Assembly: GCA_948562205.1 (NCBI GenBank)
Contig: CAOYAN010000026.1
Span: 1-27,267 of the forward strand
Length of the DNA: 27,267 nucleotides
Source of the DNA: an uncultured Clostridia bacterium
Lineage (GTDB): Bacteria > Bacillota > Clostridia > TANB77 > CAG-465
Reading direction: 5' to 3'
Made by a program: the position numbers and the translations under genes. Positions within the stretch are counted from its first letter, which is position 1, and each line of letters opens with the position of its first letter. The notes beneath the pieces are model-generated. The model was given only the letters and a program-made list of their open reading frames with translations, did not search any database and was not told where the DNA came from. Positions 1 to 8,929 of the stretch are shown one piece after another.

Positions 1-1
1 T

Positions 2-1792
2 ATATCATCAAATATAGTAATAAAAGGAGAAGGAGATATAGTATACATATTATATGTAAAACAAGAAATAGAGGATAAAAAAGATAGTTATAGAATAAAA
101 TATTATAAAGATAATATAGTAACAGGAGAATTATTAAAAGAAATAATAGTAGATGCAGATGTAGGAAGTACAATAGATTGGAATAAAATAGATAAAAATT
201 TAATGAAACCAGAAGGATATAAAGATGGAGAACTTCAAGAAAATGAATCTGCAAAGGTTGTAGTAAGAGGAGAAGGAGATATAGTTTATATATTATATTT
301 ACCAAAGGAGCCACAAATTCCAGAAGAGACAAAAGATAGTTATACAGTAAGATATTATAAAGATAGTATAAATGATACAAATATATTAGGTGAATATAAA
401 ATAGAAGCAAAAGTAGGAGAAAATATACCATTTGAAAATATAGATTTGAATTTAAGAAAGCCAAAATACTATAATGATGGAAAAATACAAGAGGAAATAT
501 CTGCAAAGATTGTAGAAAAAGGTGATGGAGATATAGTATATATTTTATATACTGTAATAGAAAAAGAAAAATATATAGTAAAATATTATAAAGACAATGT
601 AGAAAATGGTGAGTATTTAGGAAGTCAAGAATTTGAAGGAAATGAAGGAGATCATATAAATTATGATAATATAGATACAGAGTTAAAAAGACCAGAAGAT
701 TATTCAAATGGAATAATACAAGAAGAAATATCTTCAGTTGAGATAATAAAGGGAGAAGATAATGTAGTATATGTAGTATACAATAAGCTTCCAGTAGAAG
801 ACGAAACAAACAAAGTAGAAAATCCAATAAAAAATCCAATAAAGGAAGTAAATATTGGAAATGGAAATTATGTTATTGAAGGTGAAGAATTAATTTATAA
901 AATAAGATATAAAAATTCATCTTCACAAAAAGAGAAATTTGAAATAAGAGATAGTATACCAGAGGGAACAAAATACATTAAAGGTAGTATGATTGCTACA
1001 ATAAATAATGAAAATGCAAAAGATAAAGTAGAAATGATAGAACTAGAAAATATGGCAGATAGTGGAGAACTAATATGGAAAAATAAAGAAGGAGAAGTAC
1101 TAAATCCAGGAGATGTAATAGTAGTAAGCTTTAAGGTAGAAGTAAAAACAAGAGAAGAAGGACTAGAAGTAGATAAGATAACAAATAGAGGAAAAGTATT
1201 ACATGGAGTAGGAGAGGTACTAACAGAAGAGGAGACAAATGAAGTAGAAAACCCAGTAAAAAATCCAGTAAAAAGTGTAGATATAGGAAATGGAACAAAA
1301 GTAGTACCAGGAGAAACACTAACATATAAAGTAAGATATAAAAACAGAAGTGAAGAAGCAGAGAGTGTAGTAATAAAAGATAGTATACCAAAAGGAACAA
1401 AATATGTAGTAGATAGTATGACATCAACAAAAGAAAATACAGAAATGATAGGACTAGAAGATGGAGCAACAAAGGGAGAGCTAAGATGGAATATAGAGAC
1501 ACTAGAAGCAGGAGAAGAAGTAGAAGTAACATTTAAAGTAGTAGTATTAGAAGATGTAAAAGTAGATAAAATAACAAATAAGGCAGTGGTAGAACATACA
1601 GGATTAACAAGTGGAAAGAAGATAACAGATGAAACAAATATAGTAGAAAATCCAGTAGAGATACCAGAGTCACCAGATACATCAGACATAAATATATGGT
1701 TATATGTATTAGCAATCTTTATAGCAATTATTGGAATGATTGTTGGAATTAGAATAATAAATACAAATAAATATAAAAAATCAAATAATTAA
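2..1792 (+). CDS. Cell-surface repeat protein, C-terminal part (start lies left of the window)
   Basis: The frame is open from base 2 with no stop, so the visible 596 residues are the C-terminal part of a longer protein. The first methionine (base 203) is internal to a repeat and is not a start. The N-terminal half holds three full and one partial repeat of about 75-85 residues with a Y-x-V-x-Y-Y-K-D opening and an I-Q-E-E-I-S...V-Y-x-x-Y close (starting near 86, 338 and 569); they resemble MucBP-type adhesin repeats. Two DUF11-like modules follow (about 815-1230 and 1240-1630), each opening NPxKNPxK...IGNG and containing DSIPxGTKY. The C-terminus has SPDTSDINI (from 1670), a hydrophobic segment and a lysine-containing tail. 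This is a plausible non-LPXTG sortase signal, so the protein is probably wall-anchored. The coding strand is extremely purine-rich. Ligand unknown. Confidence 0.85.
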   Translation: MSSNIVIKGEGDIVYILYVKQEIEDKKDSYRIKYYKDNIVTGELLKEIIVDADVGSTIDWNKIDKNLMKPEGYKDGELQENESAKVVVRGEGDIVYILYLPKEPQIPEETKDSYTVRYYKDSINDTNILGEYKIEAKVGENIPFENIDLNLRKPKYYNDGKIQEEISAKIVEKGDGDIVYILYTVIEKEKYIVKYYKDNVENGEYLGSQEFEGNEGDHINYDNIDTELKRPEDYSNGIIQEEISSVEIIKGEDNVVYVVYNKLPVEDETNKVENPIKNPIKEVNIGNGNYVIEGEELIYKIRYKNSSSQKEKFEIRDSIPEGTKYIKGSMIATINNENAKDKVEMIELENMADSGELIWKNKEGEVLNPGDVIVVSFKVEVKTREEGLEVDKITNRGKVLHGVGEVLTEEETNEVENPVKNPVKSVDIGNGTKVVPGETLTYKVRYKNRSEEAESVVIKDSIPKGTKYVVDSMTSTKENTEMIGLEDGATKGELRWNIETLEAGEEVEVTFKVVVLEDVKVDKITNKAVVEHTGLTSGKKITDETNIVENPVEIPESPDTSDINIWLYVLAIFIAIIGMIVGIRIINTNKYKKSNN

Positions 1793-1799
1793 TTGGATA

Positions 1800-1823
1800 T
1801 AGGGAAGGATAAAATCTTCCCTA
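1800..1823. terminator. Bidirectional terminator between convergent genes
   Basis: Perfect 8-bp inverted repeat TAGGGAAG / CTTCCCTA with an 8-nt loop, placed between the surface-protein stop and the stop of the converging ferritin-like gene. An AT-rich, T-containing tract follows on the plus strand. Confidence 0.75.
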
Positions 1824-2366
1824 TTAATTTTTATCAATTATTTCCAAAATTTTATTAAATATTTTTAAATGAGACTCTTCATCTTGAATTATACGATTAA
1901 TTATTTCAATAATATTTTCATTTGTTGCATTTTTTACTATATTTGTATATTCTGTAATTGCACCTTTTTCTAATATTATATTGTATTTTATAAATTCTTT
2001 TACATCAGTTAAGTATTTAACATTATTTGTAGACCAATTAGCGCATATATTTAAATTATTATCTATATATTTACAATATTTAGGATTTATTCCTTGAGAA
2101 ATTAATACTTGACTTAGTATTTCTAAATGTTGCATTTCTTTTATAGATATTTTTTCAAGCAGTCTAGAGAGCCCATTATAGTTTTCGTTTGGCTTTACTA
2201 TAAAACTTTGGTATATATATTGTGTAGATGCTGTAAGTTCACCTTTTGCTCCAGAATAAGAATCAATTAGATCTGGAATTATTTTTTTATCTATTTCTTT
2301 TGTAGTAACTTTTGGATATGGAGCATTTATCTCAAAGTCATTATAATTAATATTTTCAAAATTCAT
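1824..2366 (-). CDS. Ferritin-like di-metal protein
   Basis: About 180 residues, almost all helical. In the numbering that begins at the upstream GTG (2375) the metal-ligand pattern of the ferritin/rubrerythrin/Mn-catalase superfamily is visible: E46 (in GELTAS), E80-x-x-H83 (EMQH), E136 or E142, and E166-x-x-H169 (EESH). The N-terminal PYP motif followed by a YSGAKGELTA helix resembles clostridial ferritin-like and CotJC-type proteins. I prefer the ATG at 2366 over the GTG at 2375 because AGGTG lies 6 nt upstream of that ATG. The protein probably binds two iron or manganese ions and serves in oxidative-stress defence or metal handling. The exact subfamily cannot be fixed from sequence alone. 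Confidence 0.75.
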   Translation of the reverse strand: MNFENINYNDFEINAPYPKVTTKEIDKKIIPDLIDSYSGAKGELTASTQYIYQSFIVKPNENYNGLSRLLEKISIKEMQHLEILSQVLISQGINPKYCKYIDNNLNICANWSTNNVKYLTDVKEFIKYNIILEKGAITEYTNIVKNATNENIIEIINRIIQDEESHLKIFNKILEIIDKN

Positions 2367-2426
2367 ATAAATCACCTATTATATATTATTCTATATACAT
2401 ATAATTATGAGAATATTAAGAAATAA

Positions 2427-2455
2427 TTGACAAATTCAAAAGATTGGAATATAAT
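2427..2455 (+). promoter_or_regulatory. Consensus sigma-A promoter for the AI-2E family gene
   Basis: TTGACA at 2427-2432 and TATAAT at 2450-2455 with a 17-bp spacer, a perfect match to the vegetative consensus. Transcription should start near 2462, about 40 nt before the ATG at 2505. Confidence 0.9.
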
Positions 2456-2504
2456 TGGCGTAATAATCTAATATTATATATATATTGAATTTTAGGAGGA
2501 AAAA

Positions 2505-3656
2505 ATGAATAGTGAAAAACCTAATGTTTTTGATTTTAAATTTTTTAATAAATTAATGTATATTGGAGCTGCTATTATTGTTTATTATGTTTTAAAAAAT
2601 ATTGGTATTTTTGATAAATTAGTAGAAGCACTTCTTGCTCTTACACCAGTATATTTAGGTATTATAATATGTTGGATATCTATGCCACTTTCTAATAAAC
2701 TTAGAAAGTTTGGTCTTAGTAAGAACCTTGCTGCAATAATATCACTTGTAATCATATTTGGTATTATTATTGCTGTTTTTTCAATTATGATACCAATGTT
2801 TATAGATCAATTAACTGCTCTTATAAAAGAGCTACCTAATATATATAGTAGTGTAGTAACCAAAATAAATGCTTTTTTATATGACAGGTTTGGAATAGAG
2901 AGTGGATTACAAATTTCAGATAGTTTAAAAGATCTAGATATAGTAAAAAAATATATGGGGCAAGTGCTAACTTATTCTATTACTACGCTTCAAAGTGCAA
3001 TAAGTGTTATAGTAACAATTGGAACTGCTATTGTTGTATCTTTCTTTATGGTAAAAGATATGGATAAATTTAAAGAAACAATAATAGATATATTATCTAA
3101 GAGTAGTAAAGATAGCAGAAGAAGAAAAATGATACTAGAAATTGATAGTACTATTAACTCATATGTAAAAGGAGTCATCATAGATAGTGTCATTGTTGGT
3201 ATAATGACAACTATTGTATGTATGGTATTAAAACTTGATTATGCAATAATTTTTGGAATAATTATTATGTTTTTAAATTTAATTCCATATATTGGAGCAA
3301 TACTTTCATATACATTAGCATCTCTTTATGCTTTAACAGTTGGCGGCCCAGTACTTGCGATTATTACATTTGTTGCATTATTTTTAGTTCAAGTAATAGA
3401 TGCAAATATTTTACAACCAAACATAGTAGCAAAATCAGTAAAATTACATCCCGTTGTAGTACTTGGAGGACTTATAGTATTTCAACTATTTTGGGGAATA
3501 TTTGGTATGATAATAGCAGTACCTGTACTTGCAATTATAAATATTATATTAAAATATAAATTTAGTACTGATTATGAAATTGAAGAGGAAGAAAAAGTAA
3601 CGAAACTTGAAGATGAAAAGAAAATAGAAAAAATACATAAAGAAGATATAAAATAG
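2505..3656 (+). CDS. AI-2E family (PerM/YtvI-like) membrane transporter
   Basis: 383 residues with about seven to eight hydrophobic segments: two at roughly 15-60, one at 74-98, one at 156-186 and a C-terminal cluster from about 225 to 355. The conserved family signature is present around residues 257-265 (LNLIPYIGA), followed by a DANILQPNIVAKSVKLHP stretch typical of AI-2E/PerM proteins. The C-terminal 35 residues are acidic and lysine-rich and face the cytoplasm. Family members export small solutes or act as Na+/H+ antiporters or sporulation proteins (YtvI), so the substrate cannot be assigned. A TAGGAGG ribosome site precedes the ATG. It is a single-gene unit with its own promoter and terminator. 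Confidence 0.9.
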   Translation: MNSEKPNVFDFKFFNKLMYIGAAIIVYYVLKNIGIFDKLVEALLALTPVYLGIIICWISMPLSNKLRKFGLSKNLAAIISLVIIFGIIIAVFSIMIPMFIDQLTALIKELPNIYSSVVTKINAFLYDRFGIESGLQISDSLKDLDIVKKYMGQVLTYSITTLQSAISVIVTIGTAIVVSFFMVKDMDKFKETIIDILSKSSKDSRRRKMILEIDSTINSYVKGVIIDSVIVGIMTTIVCMVLKLDYAIIFGIIIMFLNLIPYIGAILSYTLASLYALTVGGPVLAIITFVALFLVQVIDANILQPNIVAKSVKLHPVVVLGGLIVFQLFWGIFGMIIAVPVLAIINIILKYKFSTDYEIEEEEKVTKLEDEKKIEKIHKEDIK

Positions 3657-3662
3657 AAAAGG

Positions 3663-3701
3663 ACAGAGATATTTAAATATGATATCTCTGTAATTTTTTT
3701 T
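3663..3701 (+). terminator. Rho-independent terminator
   Basis: Perfect 10-bp stem ACAGAGATAT / ATATCTCTGT (3663-3672 and 3682-3691) with a 9-nt loop, followed by AATTTTTTTT. It ends the AI-2E family transcript. Confidence 0.9.
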
Positions 3702-3773
3702 CTATAAATTATACTTGAAAAAAGTTTTAATAAATGCTAAGATAAAAGTGTAATAGAAAAGGAAGGCAAAATT

Positions 3774-3885
3774 ATGGAAACTAAAAAGCTTGAAACACTG
3801 AATGAACTACACACAAGTAAGTTCTAAAAACATAAGAAAAAATGAAAAATATAAGGACTATTATGCCTTAGAATATATATACTGA
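3774..3885 (+). pseudogene. Possible small frameshifted reading frame in the 3657-4002 gap
   Basis: Inside the 346-base gap a GGAAGG-preceded ATG at 3774 opens a 17-codon frame (METKKLETLNELHTSKF, stop at 3825-3827). Shifting to the +1 frame near 3820 continues it as SSKNIRKNEKYKDYYALEYIY to a TGA at 3883-3885. Read together these make a hydrophilic peptide of about 37 residues, so this could be a small gene broken by one base, or chance. No family is recognised. The rest of the gap is AT-rich leader for the next gene, with a TATAAT at 3958-3963 but no convincing -35 box. Confidence 0.25.
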
Positions 3886-4002
3886 TACTAGAATTTAATA
3901 AGTAATTTTTAAATTTAAATATTGTACAATAAGTCATTCAAAATTTTTTAAAAATAGTATAATATATAAAGATACGAAAAGAATATAAATGGGAGGAATA
4001 AT

Positions 4003-6870
4003 ATGAAAACAAAAGAAAACAAGATAAAAAAACATAATTTAAAGAGACAAATATCAATAATAACAGTATTTTTATGGATATTTCTAGTAGCAACAATGGT
4101 AACAATAGTAACAAAAAGTGTAAAAAATACAAATGCGTTAGAGGGCGTAGAAGAGGAACAAGTACACATAAGAGTATATAAGAATTGGAATACTACTGGA
4201 AGTGTGGGAGATGTAAGTTATATATCAGAATCATTTTGGAAAGATTTTGAATCAACTGGAATAGATATAGAACTTTATCAAGATGGAACCTTGGTACATA
4301 CTGAAAAATTATCTAGTAGAGATAATTTAGATATAGATTTAGGATATTGGCCAAAATATAATGAAGCTGGATTTGAATATTACTATGATGTATATGAGAA
4401 TATGCCATCACTTTTACAATCATATAGTTATAGTTTCAATGAACCAGCAATTGAGGGAGCAGATACTGGTGTTTATTATTATCAAATTTATTATGATATA
4501 ACTGGTGAAATTATAGGAGGATTAGAGGCGAATAATGACTATATATTTAAGATGAATAATAATGTAAGCATAAGTGGAACTCGTGATTTTATTCGTGATA
4601 CAAGTAATGAGCAAGTTAATATAAAAGCTAGAAAAATTTGGGAAACTGAAGATAGTGATGACTCTTTAACACTTTCAGCACTAGATAAATTTTGGGAAAT
4701 ATTTGAATCAACTGGAATAACAGTAGAGCTTTATCAAAATGGTAAATATGTAACTTCTAATAGTTTTTCTAATAGAGAAAATTATTTTGAAGTTGATTTA
4801 GGATATTGGCCAAAATATAGAGGAGATGGACTTGAATATGTATATGAAGTAAAAGAGATTATACCAGGCTCATTAGCCACTTGTATTTATGGATATCCAC
4901 AGGATATATATGAATATACAGTTACTGTAAGTAATACTTCTATTATGCAAACTTCTGGAATGGGTGAGAATGAATATATATTTTATGTATATAATAGTAT
5001 AGGTTATACTACTTCTGTGGCAGTAAATACAATACATTTTGATATAAATGTAGAGTGGATAGGTGATGGAGGAAATCCAAGATTTAGACCATCAAATGTT
5101 AATTTAACATTTGATTTAACAGGTGATAATAATATATATAAAAGATATACATATACCTCAACAAGCCAAGGTTGTATTGATACAGTAGATTTAGAATATT
5201 CTAAGTATAGTGAAAGACCATATTATTCAATTTTAATTTCACAAGATTATATTGAAGGATATTATATGGATTATACAACTGAAGAAATAGATGATGAACA
5301 CGTTAAAGTAAACATAACTAACACATTTAATAATGATCAAACAATTCAAGGCAGAAAAACATGGGTTGGAGATAGTAGTGAAGATAGACCATATAGTGTA
5401 ACTATTTGGTTATTACAAGATGGAGAACAATATGATAGATTAACAACAACATCTAGTAATAATTGGAATTATACATTCAATAATATTCCAATATTAGAAG
5501 ATGGTAAACAAAATAGTGGATATGAAAATGGTCATGTATTTGAATATACTTTAGAAGAAGAACCAGTAGAGGGGTATAATGTGTCATATGAAGGATTCAA
5601 TGTAATTAATACTTTAAAAGAACAAAAAATTATTGAAGCGGTTAAAGTATGGGATGATAATGATAATGTGGCAAATAAAAGACCTTCAAGTATAGAACTG
5701 CAATTAAAAAGTAATGGTAATATAGTAGACTATAGTACTGTAGGTAACTATAATGACTGGAAACATACATTTAAGGTACCAAAGTATGATGAGTTAGGTA
5801 ATGAAATACAATATACAGTAGATGAGAGAGATTTAAATAGTACTATAAGTAAGTTTTATGAAAAACATATAAGTGGAAATACTATAACAAATAAATTTAA
5901 AGTACCAGATGAAAAGGTAAATGTAGAAGTAATAAAAGTTTTTGATGATGAAGAAAATAAATTAGGTAAAAGACCAGATAGTATAATACTTCAAGTTAAA
6001 AATAATGGAGCAGTAGTAGCAGAACAAGTCGTAAATAGTGGTAATAATTGGAGACATACATTTGAGTTACCAAAATATGATGAATTAGGTAATGAAATAA
6101 CATATACAGTTGATGAAAAATACATTAATGAAAGTATAAGTAAATTTTATATAAAAAATATAGTTGGAAATACTATAACAAATAAATTTGTAATACCTGA
6201 AGATAGAGTAAAAATAATTGGTACTAAAGTATGGAATGATAATGATAATGTAGGCGGAAAAAGGGATTTAAACGTTATACTACAACTAAAAATAGGAGAT
6301 AATGTAGTAAGTGAAGCTGAAGTATCAGAAAATACTAATTGGAGTTATGAATTTGAAGCACCAAAATATGATGAACTTGGTAATGAAATAGAGTATTATA
6401 TAGATGAGAAGGATAATGAAAACAGATTTTATAAAAAAATACTTACTGATAAAAATACTGTAACAAATGAGTTTGTAGTACCAGAAGAAATAACTTTAAT
6501 AAAAGCAGTAAAAAAATGGGAAGACAATAATGATGAATACTCAAAGCGTCCTAGAAGTGTAGTATTACAGGTGTTTAACAAAGATAAACTAGTTGCAGAA
6601 GAAAAAGTATCGGCAGATAATAATTGGTCTTATGAATTTGAAGTTCCAAAATATGATGAATTAGGTAATGAAATAGAATATACAATAGATGAGAAAGATA
6701 TTCCTAAATATTATGAAAAATCTATTAATGGATATACCGTAATAAATAAATGTATATATGAACCATCTATAGATACAAGTGATATAAATATATTTGTATA
6801 TATTTTGATTTTCTTGGTAGCAATTGTTGGTATAATTATTGGAACAATATTTATTAAAAAGAAAAAATAA
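4003..6870 (+). CDS. Large CnaB-repeat surface protein with sortase-like anchor
   Basis: 955 residues. Basic N-terminus and hydrophobic signal (residues 17-36), with likely cleavage after NTNA (45). Two related N-terminal modules of about 150 residues follow (VYKNW...LGYWPKY...YDVYE and ARKIW...LGYWPKY...YEVKE), then a looser third module, then five CnaB domains of about 96 residues starting near 444, 542, 638, 735 and 830. The last four share KVWDDND-like, KRPxSI, NWxxTF/YEF, PKYDELGNEI and YTVDE elements and end in xTNKF or similar. The Lys, Glu and Asn expected for CnaB intramolecular isopeptide bonds are present. The C-terminus has SIDTSDINI (from 922), a transmembrane segment (about 930-951) and KKKK. 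Role: probably a rigid adhesin or pilus-like stalk; ligand unknown. GGGAGG ribosome site. Confidence 0.92.
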   Translation: MKTKENKIKKHNLKRQISIITVFLWIFLVATMVTIVTKSVKNTNALEGVEEEQVHIRVYKNWNTTGSVGDVSYISESFWKDFESTGIDIELYQDGTLVHTEKLSSRDNLDIDLGYWPKYNEAGFEYYYDVYENMPSLLQSYSYSFNEPAIEGADTGVYYYQIYYDITGEIIGGLEANNDYIFKMNNNVSISGTRDFIRDTSNEQVNIKARKIWETEDSDDSLTLSALDKFWEIFESTGITVELYQNGKYVTSNSFSNRENYFEVDLGYWPKYRGDGLEYVYEVKEIIPGSLATCIYGYPQDIYEYTVTVSNTSIMQTSGMGENEYIFYVYNSIGYTTSVAVNTIHFDINVEWIGDGGNPRFRPSNVNLTFDLTGDNNIYKRYTYTSTSQGCIDTVDLEYSKYSERPYYSILISQDYIEGYYMDYTTEEIDDEHVKVNITNTFNNDQTIQGRKTWVGDSSEDRPYSVTIWLLQDGEQYDRLTTTSSNNWNYTFNNIPILEDGKQNSGYENGHVFEYTLEEEPVEGYNVSYEGFNVINTLKEQKIIEAVKVWDDNDNVANKRPSSIELQLKSNGNIVDYSTVGNYNDWKHTFKVPKYDELGNEIQYTVDERDLNSTISKFYEKHISGNTITNKFKVPDEKVNVEVIKVFDDEENKLGKRPDSIILQVKNNGAVVAEQVVNSGNNWRHTFELPKYDELGNEITYTVDEKYINESISKFYIKNIVGNTITNKFVIPEDRVKIIGTKVWNDNDNVGGKRDLNVILQLKIGDNVVSEAEVSENTNWSYEFEAPKYDELGNEIEYYIDEKDNENRFYKKILTDKNTVTNEFVVPEEITLIKAVKKWEDNNDEYSKRPRSVVLQVFNKDKLVAEEKVSADNNWSYEFEVPKYDELGNEIEYTIDEKDIPKYYEKSINGYTVINKCIYEPSIDTSDINIFVYILIFLVAIVGIIIGTIFIKKKK

Positions 6871-6879
6871 ATTATATTA

Positions 6880-6916
6880 TTAGTCCTTAAAGCATATATT
6901 TTAAGGACTAATTTTT
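6880..6916 (+). terminator. Rho-independent terminator
   Basis: 12-bp stem TTAGTCCTTAAA / TTTAAGGACTAA (6880-6891, 6900-6911) followed directly by TTTTT; ends the CnaB protein gene. Confidence 0.9.
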
Positions 6917-6927
6917 ATATTTTACAT

Positions 6928-6973
6928 AAAAAAGTGAACTTGTATTTTATAAATTTCTTTGATTAAGTTCACT
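6928..6973 (-). terminator. Rho-independent terminator for the aspartokinase gene
   Basis: On the minus strand AGTGAACTT and AAGTTCACT form a 9-bp stem (6965-6973 with 6933-6941) with a 23-nt AT-rich loop, followed by TTTTTT. It lies 14 bases past the lysC stop. Confidence 0.8.
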
Positions 6974-6986
6974 AAAATTATATATA

Positions 6987-7979
6987 TTATTCTTCTTCAA
7001 TTAATATAGTATGTAGTTTTTTCATAAAGCTTGGAGCTTTTTCTTTATCAACAATAATATTTAGTGCAAGCTCACTAAATGATATCATATATATTGTTAC
7101 ATTTTCTTTGTCTGCCAAATTAAATATCTTCGTTATAGCTTTTTTATTTGACATTATCATATCACCAACAATACATATCTTTGAAATATCATCTTTTTTT
7201 GTAATAAACTTTATACTATTGTTTTCAATAGGTTCACATTCATCAAGTGTACAATCTGTAACTAAACTACCAGATGTTTGTTTAATAGAATTTTTTACAT
7301 ATATTGGCATATTATACTTTTTACCAACATTTACAGATCTGTTATGTAATACTTTAGCACCAGCTGATGCTGCTTCTAACATTTCATTATATGATATCTT
7401 TTTTAATAGTTTTGCTTTTGAAATAATTCGTGGATCTGCTGAATAAATTCCATCTATATCACTATATATTTCACATTTTGTGGCTTTTAGGCTAGATGCT
7501 ATTGCAACTGCACTAAGATCACTACCACCTCTACCTAAAGTTGTGATATTACCTAGTTTATCAACTGCTTGAAATCCTGCAACAATAACTATGTTATCAC
7601 TATCTAAATATCTAGTTATATTTTCTGTATAAATATGTTTAATACTAGCATTTCCATATGTAGAGTCAGAAATAATACCTGCTTGATATCCTGTAAGACT
7701 AACTGAGTTATATCCTCTCTCATTTAACATCATTGAAAGAAGTGCTGCAGTCTGAATTTCGCCAGTTGTTAAAAGTAGGTCTAAATCTCTTTTATTTGGA
7801 GAACTACTATAATCATTGGCTTTTGCAATTAAATTATCTGTAGTTTTACCTTGAGCTGATACAATAACAACGAGTTTTATTTTTTTTGAAGCATAAGATA
7901 TTATTTTTTCACATATTTTTTCTAAATTTTCTTTTGTTGCAACAGATGTACCACCATATTTTTGTACAACAATACTCAT
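6987..7979 (-). CDS. lysC: Aspartate kinase, short form with one ACT domain
   Basis: 330 residues from the ATG at 7979. This start is preferred to the GTG at 7991 because AGGTGG lies 8 nt upstream of the ATG. It phosphorylates L-aspartate, the first step toward lysine/diaminopimelate, threonine and methionine. The kinase domain covers about residues 1-240 and shows KYGGTSV (7-13), TTGE, GRGGSD (149-154) and SDIDGIYSADPR. The tail aligns to a single ACT unit (about 255-330: KICIVG...AITKIFNLADKENVTIYMIS...LNIIVDKE), which matches the second ACT domain of ordinary aspartokinases. Family members are usually about 400 residues with two ACT domains, so one regulatory domain appears to be missing. 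Feedback control by lysine or threonine may be altered. Monocistronic, with its own terminator. Confidence 0.93.
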   Translation of the reverse strand: MSIVVQKYGGTSVATKENLEKICEKIISYASKKIKLVVIVSAQGKTTDNLIAKANDYSSSPNKRDLDLLLTTGEIQTAALLSMMLNERGYNSVSLTGYQAGIISDSTYGNASIKHIYTENITRYLDSDNIVIVAGFQAVDKLGNITTLGRGGSDLSAVAIASSLKATKCEIYSDIDGIYSADPRIISKAKLLKKISYNEMLEAASAGAKVLHNRSVNVGKKYNMPIYVKNSIKQTSGSLVTDCTLDECEPIENNSIKFITKKDDISKICIVGDMIMSNKKAITKIFNLADKENVTIYMISFSELALNIIVDKEKAPSFMKKLHTILIEEE

Positions 7980-8052
7980 AATATTCACCACCTACAATAT
8001 GATATGAAAGAAATAAATTAAATGTTAAAAATAATTAAAATATAGTGTCTAA

Positions 8053-8081
8053 TTGACATAATAAATATTTTGTGATATACT
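8053..8081 (+). promoter_or_regulatory. Extended -10 sigma-A promoter
   Basis: TTGACA (8053-8058), 17-bp spacer ending TGA, and TATACT (8076-8081). The layout TTGACATAAT...TGnTATACT recurs almost unchanged at two other promoters in this window (9722-9750 and 10334-10362, both minus strand). Confidence 0.88.
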
Positions 8082-8146
8082 TATTATGTTTAAAATAATA
8101 AAGCTAACTCTAATGAGTAGCAAGAAAAGATTAAGGAGGACATAGT

Positions 8147-8803
8147 ATGTCAAGAGAGTTTAGAAAAATTTTAGCATCAGTTACAGGAGTATGTATAAGT
8201 ATTTTTTCAATACTCGTGTTATGTTCATGCTTTTGCATGTTCTTATCACCTGAGGTAACATTTAAAACCTCACCTGAGTTTATTCAAGATACAACAGGTC
8301 TCTTAGATGCAAATTCTAAGGAATGGCTCGAAACTCAGATAAGAAGTCGGGCAAGTGAGACAAGTGTTGCAATAGTACTTGATTTACAAAGAACGCAGTT
8401 TGATATTACTAAAGAATATGTAAATATAGTGATATCAAGAGAAATAGAAAAAAAATATAATTCTCAAAGATATCTTGTAATAACTTATTTTGATGATATA
8501 AAAGAGGCAAGAGTCTCTACAAACATTGATCAGAATGGAATAAATGCGTATAAAATAGAGGATGTAAAAGACTCAGAAGATTTGTTAAAAGAGGTGAGTT
8601 ATCTAACACTTAAGTTAAATGATAAAATGAAACCGATGAAAACAGATCTTACTAAAGAGGCAAAAAAACAGCTTATTTTACCATTTATAGCAGCTATTAC
8701 TTGCTTATTACTGGGGATTAATATTGTAACTGTTAATATGGGAAATAAAAGAAGAAGAAAAGAAATAAGAGAGACAAGAGAGGTAAAAGAGATACAAGAA
8801 TAA
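8147..8803 (+). CDS. TPM-domain-like membrane protein
   Basis: 218 residues with a strong AAGGAGG ribosome site. Order: short basic N-terminus, hydrophobic segment (about 10-33), extracytoplasmic domain (about 40-150), second hydrophobic segment (about 164-186), and a highly charged K/R/E tail. The central domain resembles the TPM (formerly DUF477) fold: a DTTGLLDANSKEWLETQIR opening (disuse-of-active-site linker plus helix), then VAIVLDL, then a helix, then YLVITYFDD and a basic strand. TPM proteins occur with LemA and in photosystem II repair; their role in Firmicutes is poorly defined. The assignment rests on pattern and layout only. Codon choice (CTC, CGG, more C) is slightly less AT-biased than in neighbouring genes. 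Confidence 0.6.
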   Translation: MSREFRKILASVTGVCISIFSILVLCSCFCMFLSPEVTFKTSPEFIQDTTGLLDANSKEWLETQIRSRASETSVAIVLDLQRTQFDITKEYVNIVISREIEKKYNSQRYLVITYFDDIKEARVSTNIDQNGINAYKIEDVKDSEDLLKEVSYLTLKLNDKMKPMKTDLTKEAKKQLILPFIAAITCLLLGINIVTVNMGNKRRRKEIRETREVKEIQE

Positions 8804-8808
8804 ATAAA

Positions 8809-8836
8809 AGAGTCAGGGTGGAGACACTCTGGCTCT
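8809..8836. terminator. Hairpin past the TPM-like gene
   Basis: 12-bp stem AGAGTCAGGGTG / CACTCTGGCTCT with two G-U pairs and a GAGA loop. The better T-tract (CTCTTTTATTTATT) follows it on the minus strand, so it may act as a second stop for the minus-strand unit as well as for the plus gene. Confidence 0.6.
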
Positions 8837-8856
8837 ATAAAATTATAAAAAAGGAA

Positions 8857-8876
8857 GCGGGAAAAAATTTTCCCGC
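8857..8876. terminator. Palindromic bidirectional terminator
   Basis: A 20-base palindrome (GCGGGAAAA...TTTTCCCGC) with T-runs on both sides: TTTTTT on the minus strand within TTCCTTTTTTATAATTTT, and TTTTTT on the plus strand at 8881-8886. It is the probable 3' end of the minus-strand mini-ORF transcript and a backstop for the plus-strand gene. Confidence 0.8.
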
Positions 8877-8929
8877 CCCATTTTTTCGAGACCTTCGATT
8901 CGCTGCTTGTTCGTTTCTTCTTATGCTTT

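Noticed and set aside
895..1689. Long minus-strand open frames opposite the surface-protein gene (264, 133 and 60 codons)
   Set aside because: The purine-rich coding strand leaves few stops on the complement, giving serine/leucine-rich artefacts without ribosome sites.
8809..8876. Attenuator or riboswitch for a downstream gene
   Set aside because: The hairpins lie between convergent genes with no downstream gene to control, so termination is the simpler reading.
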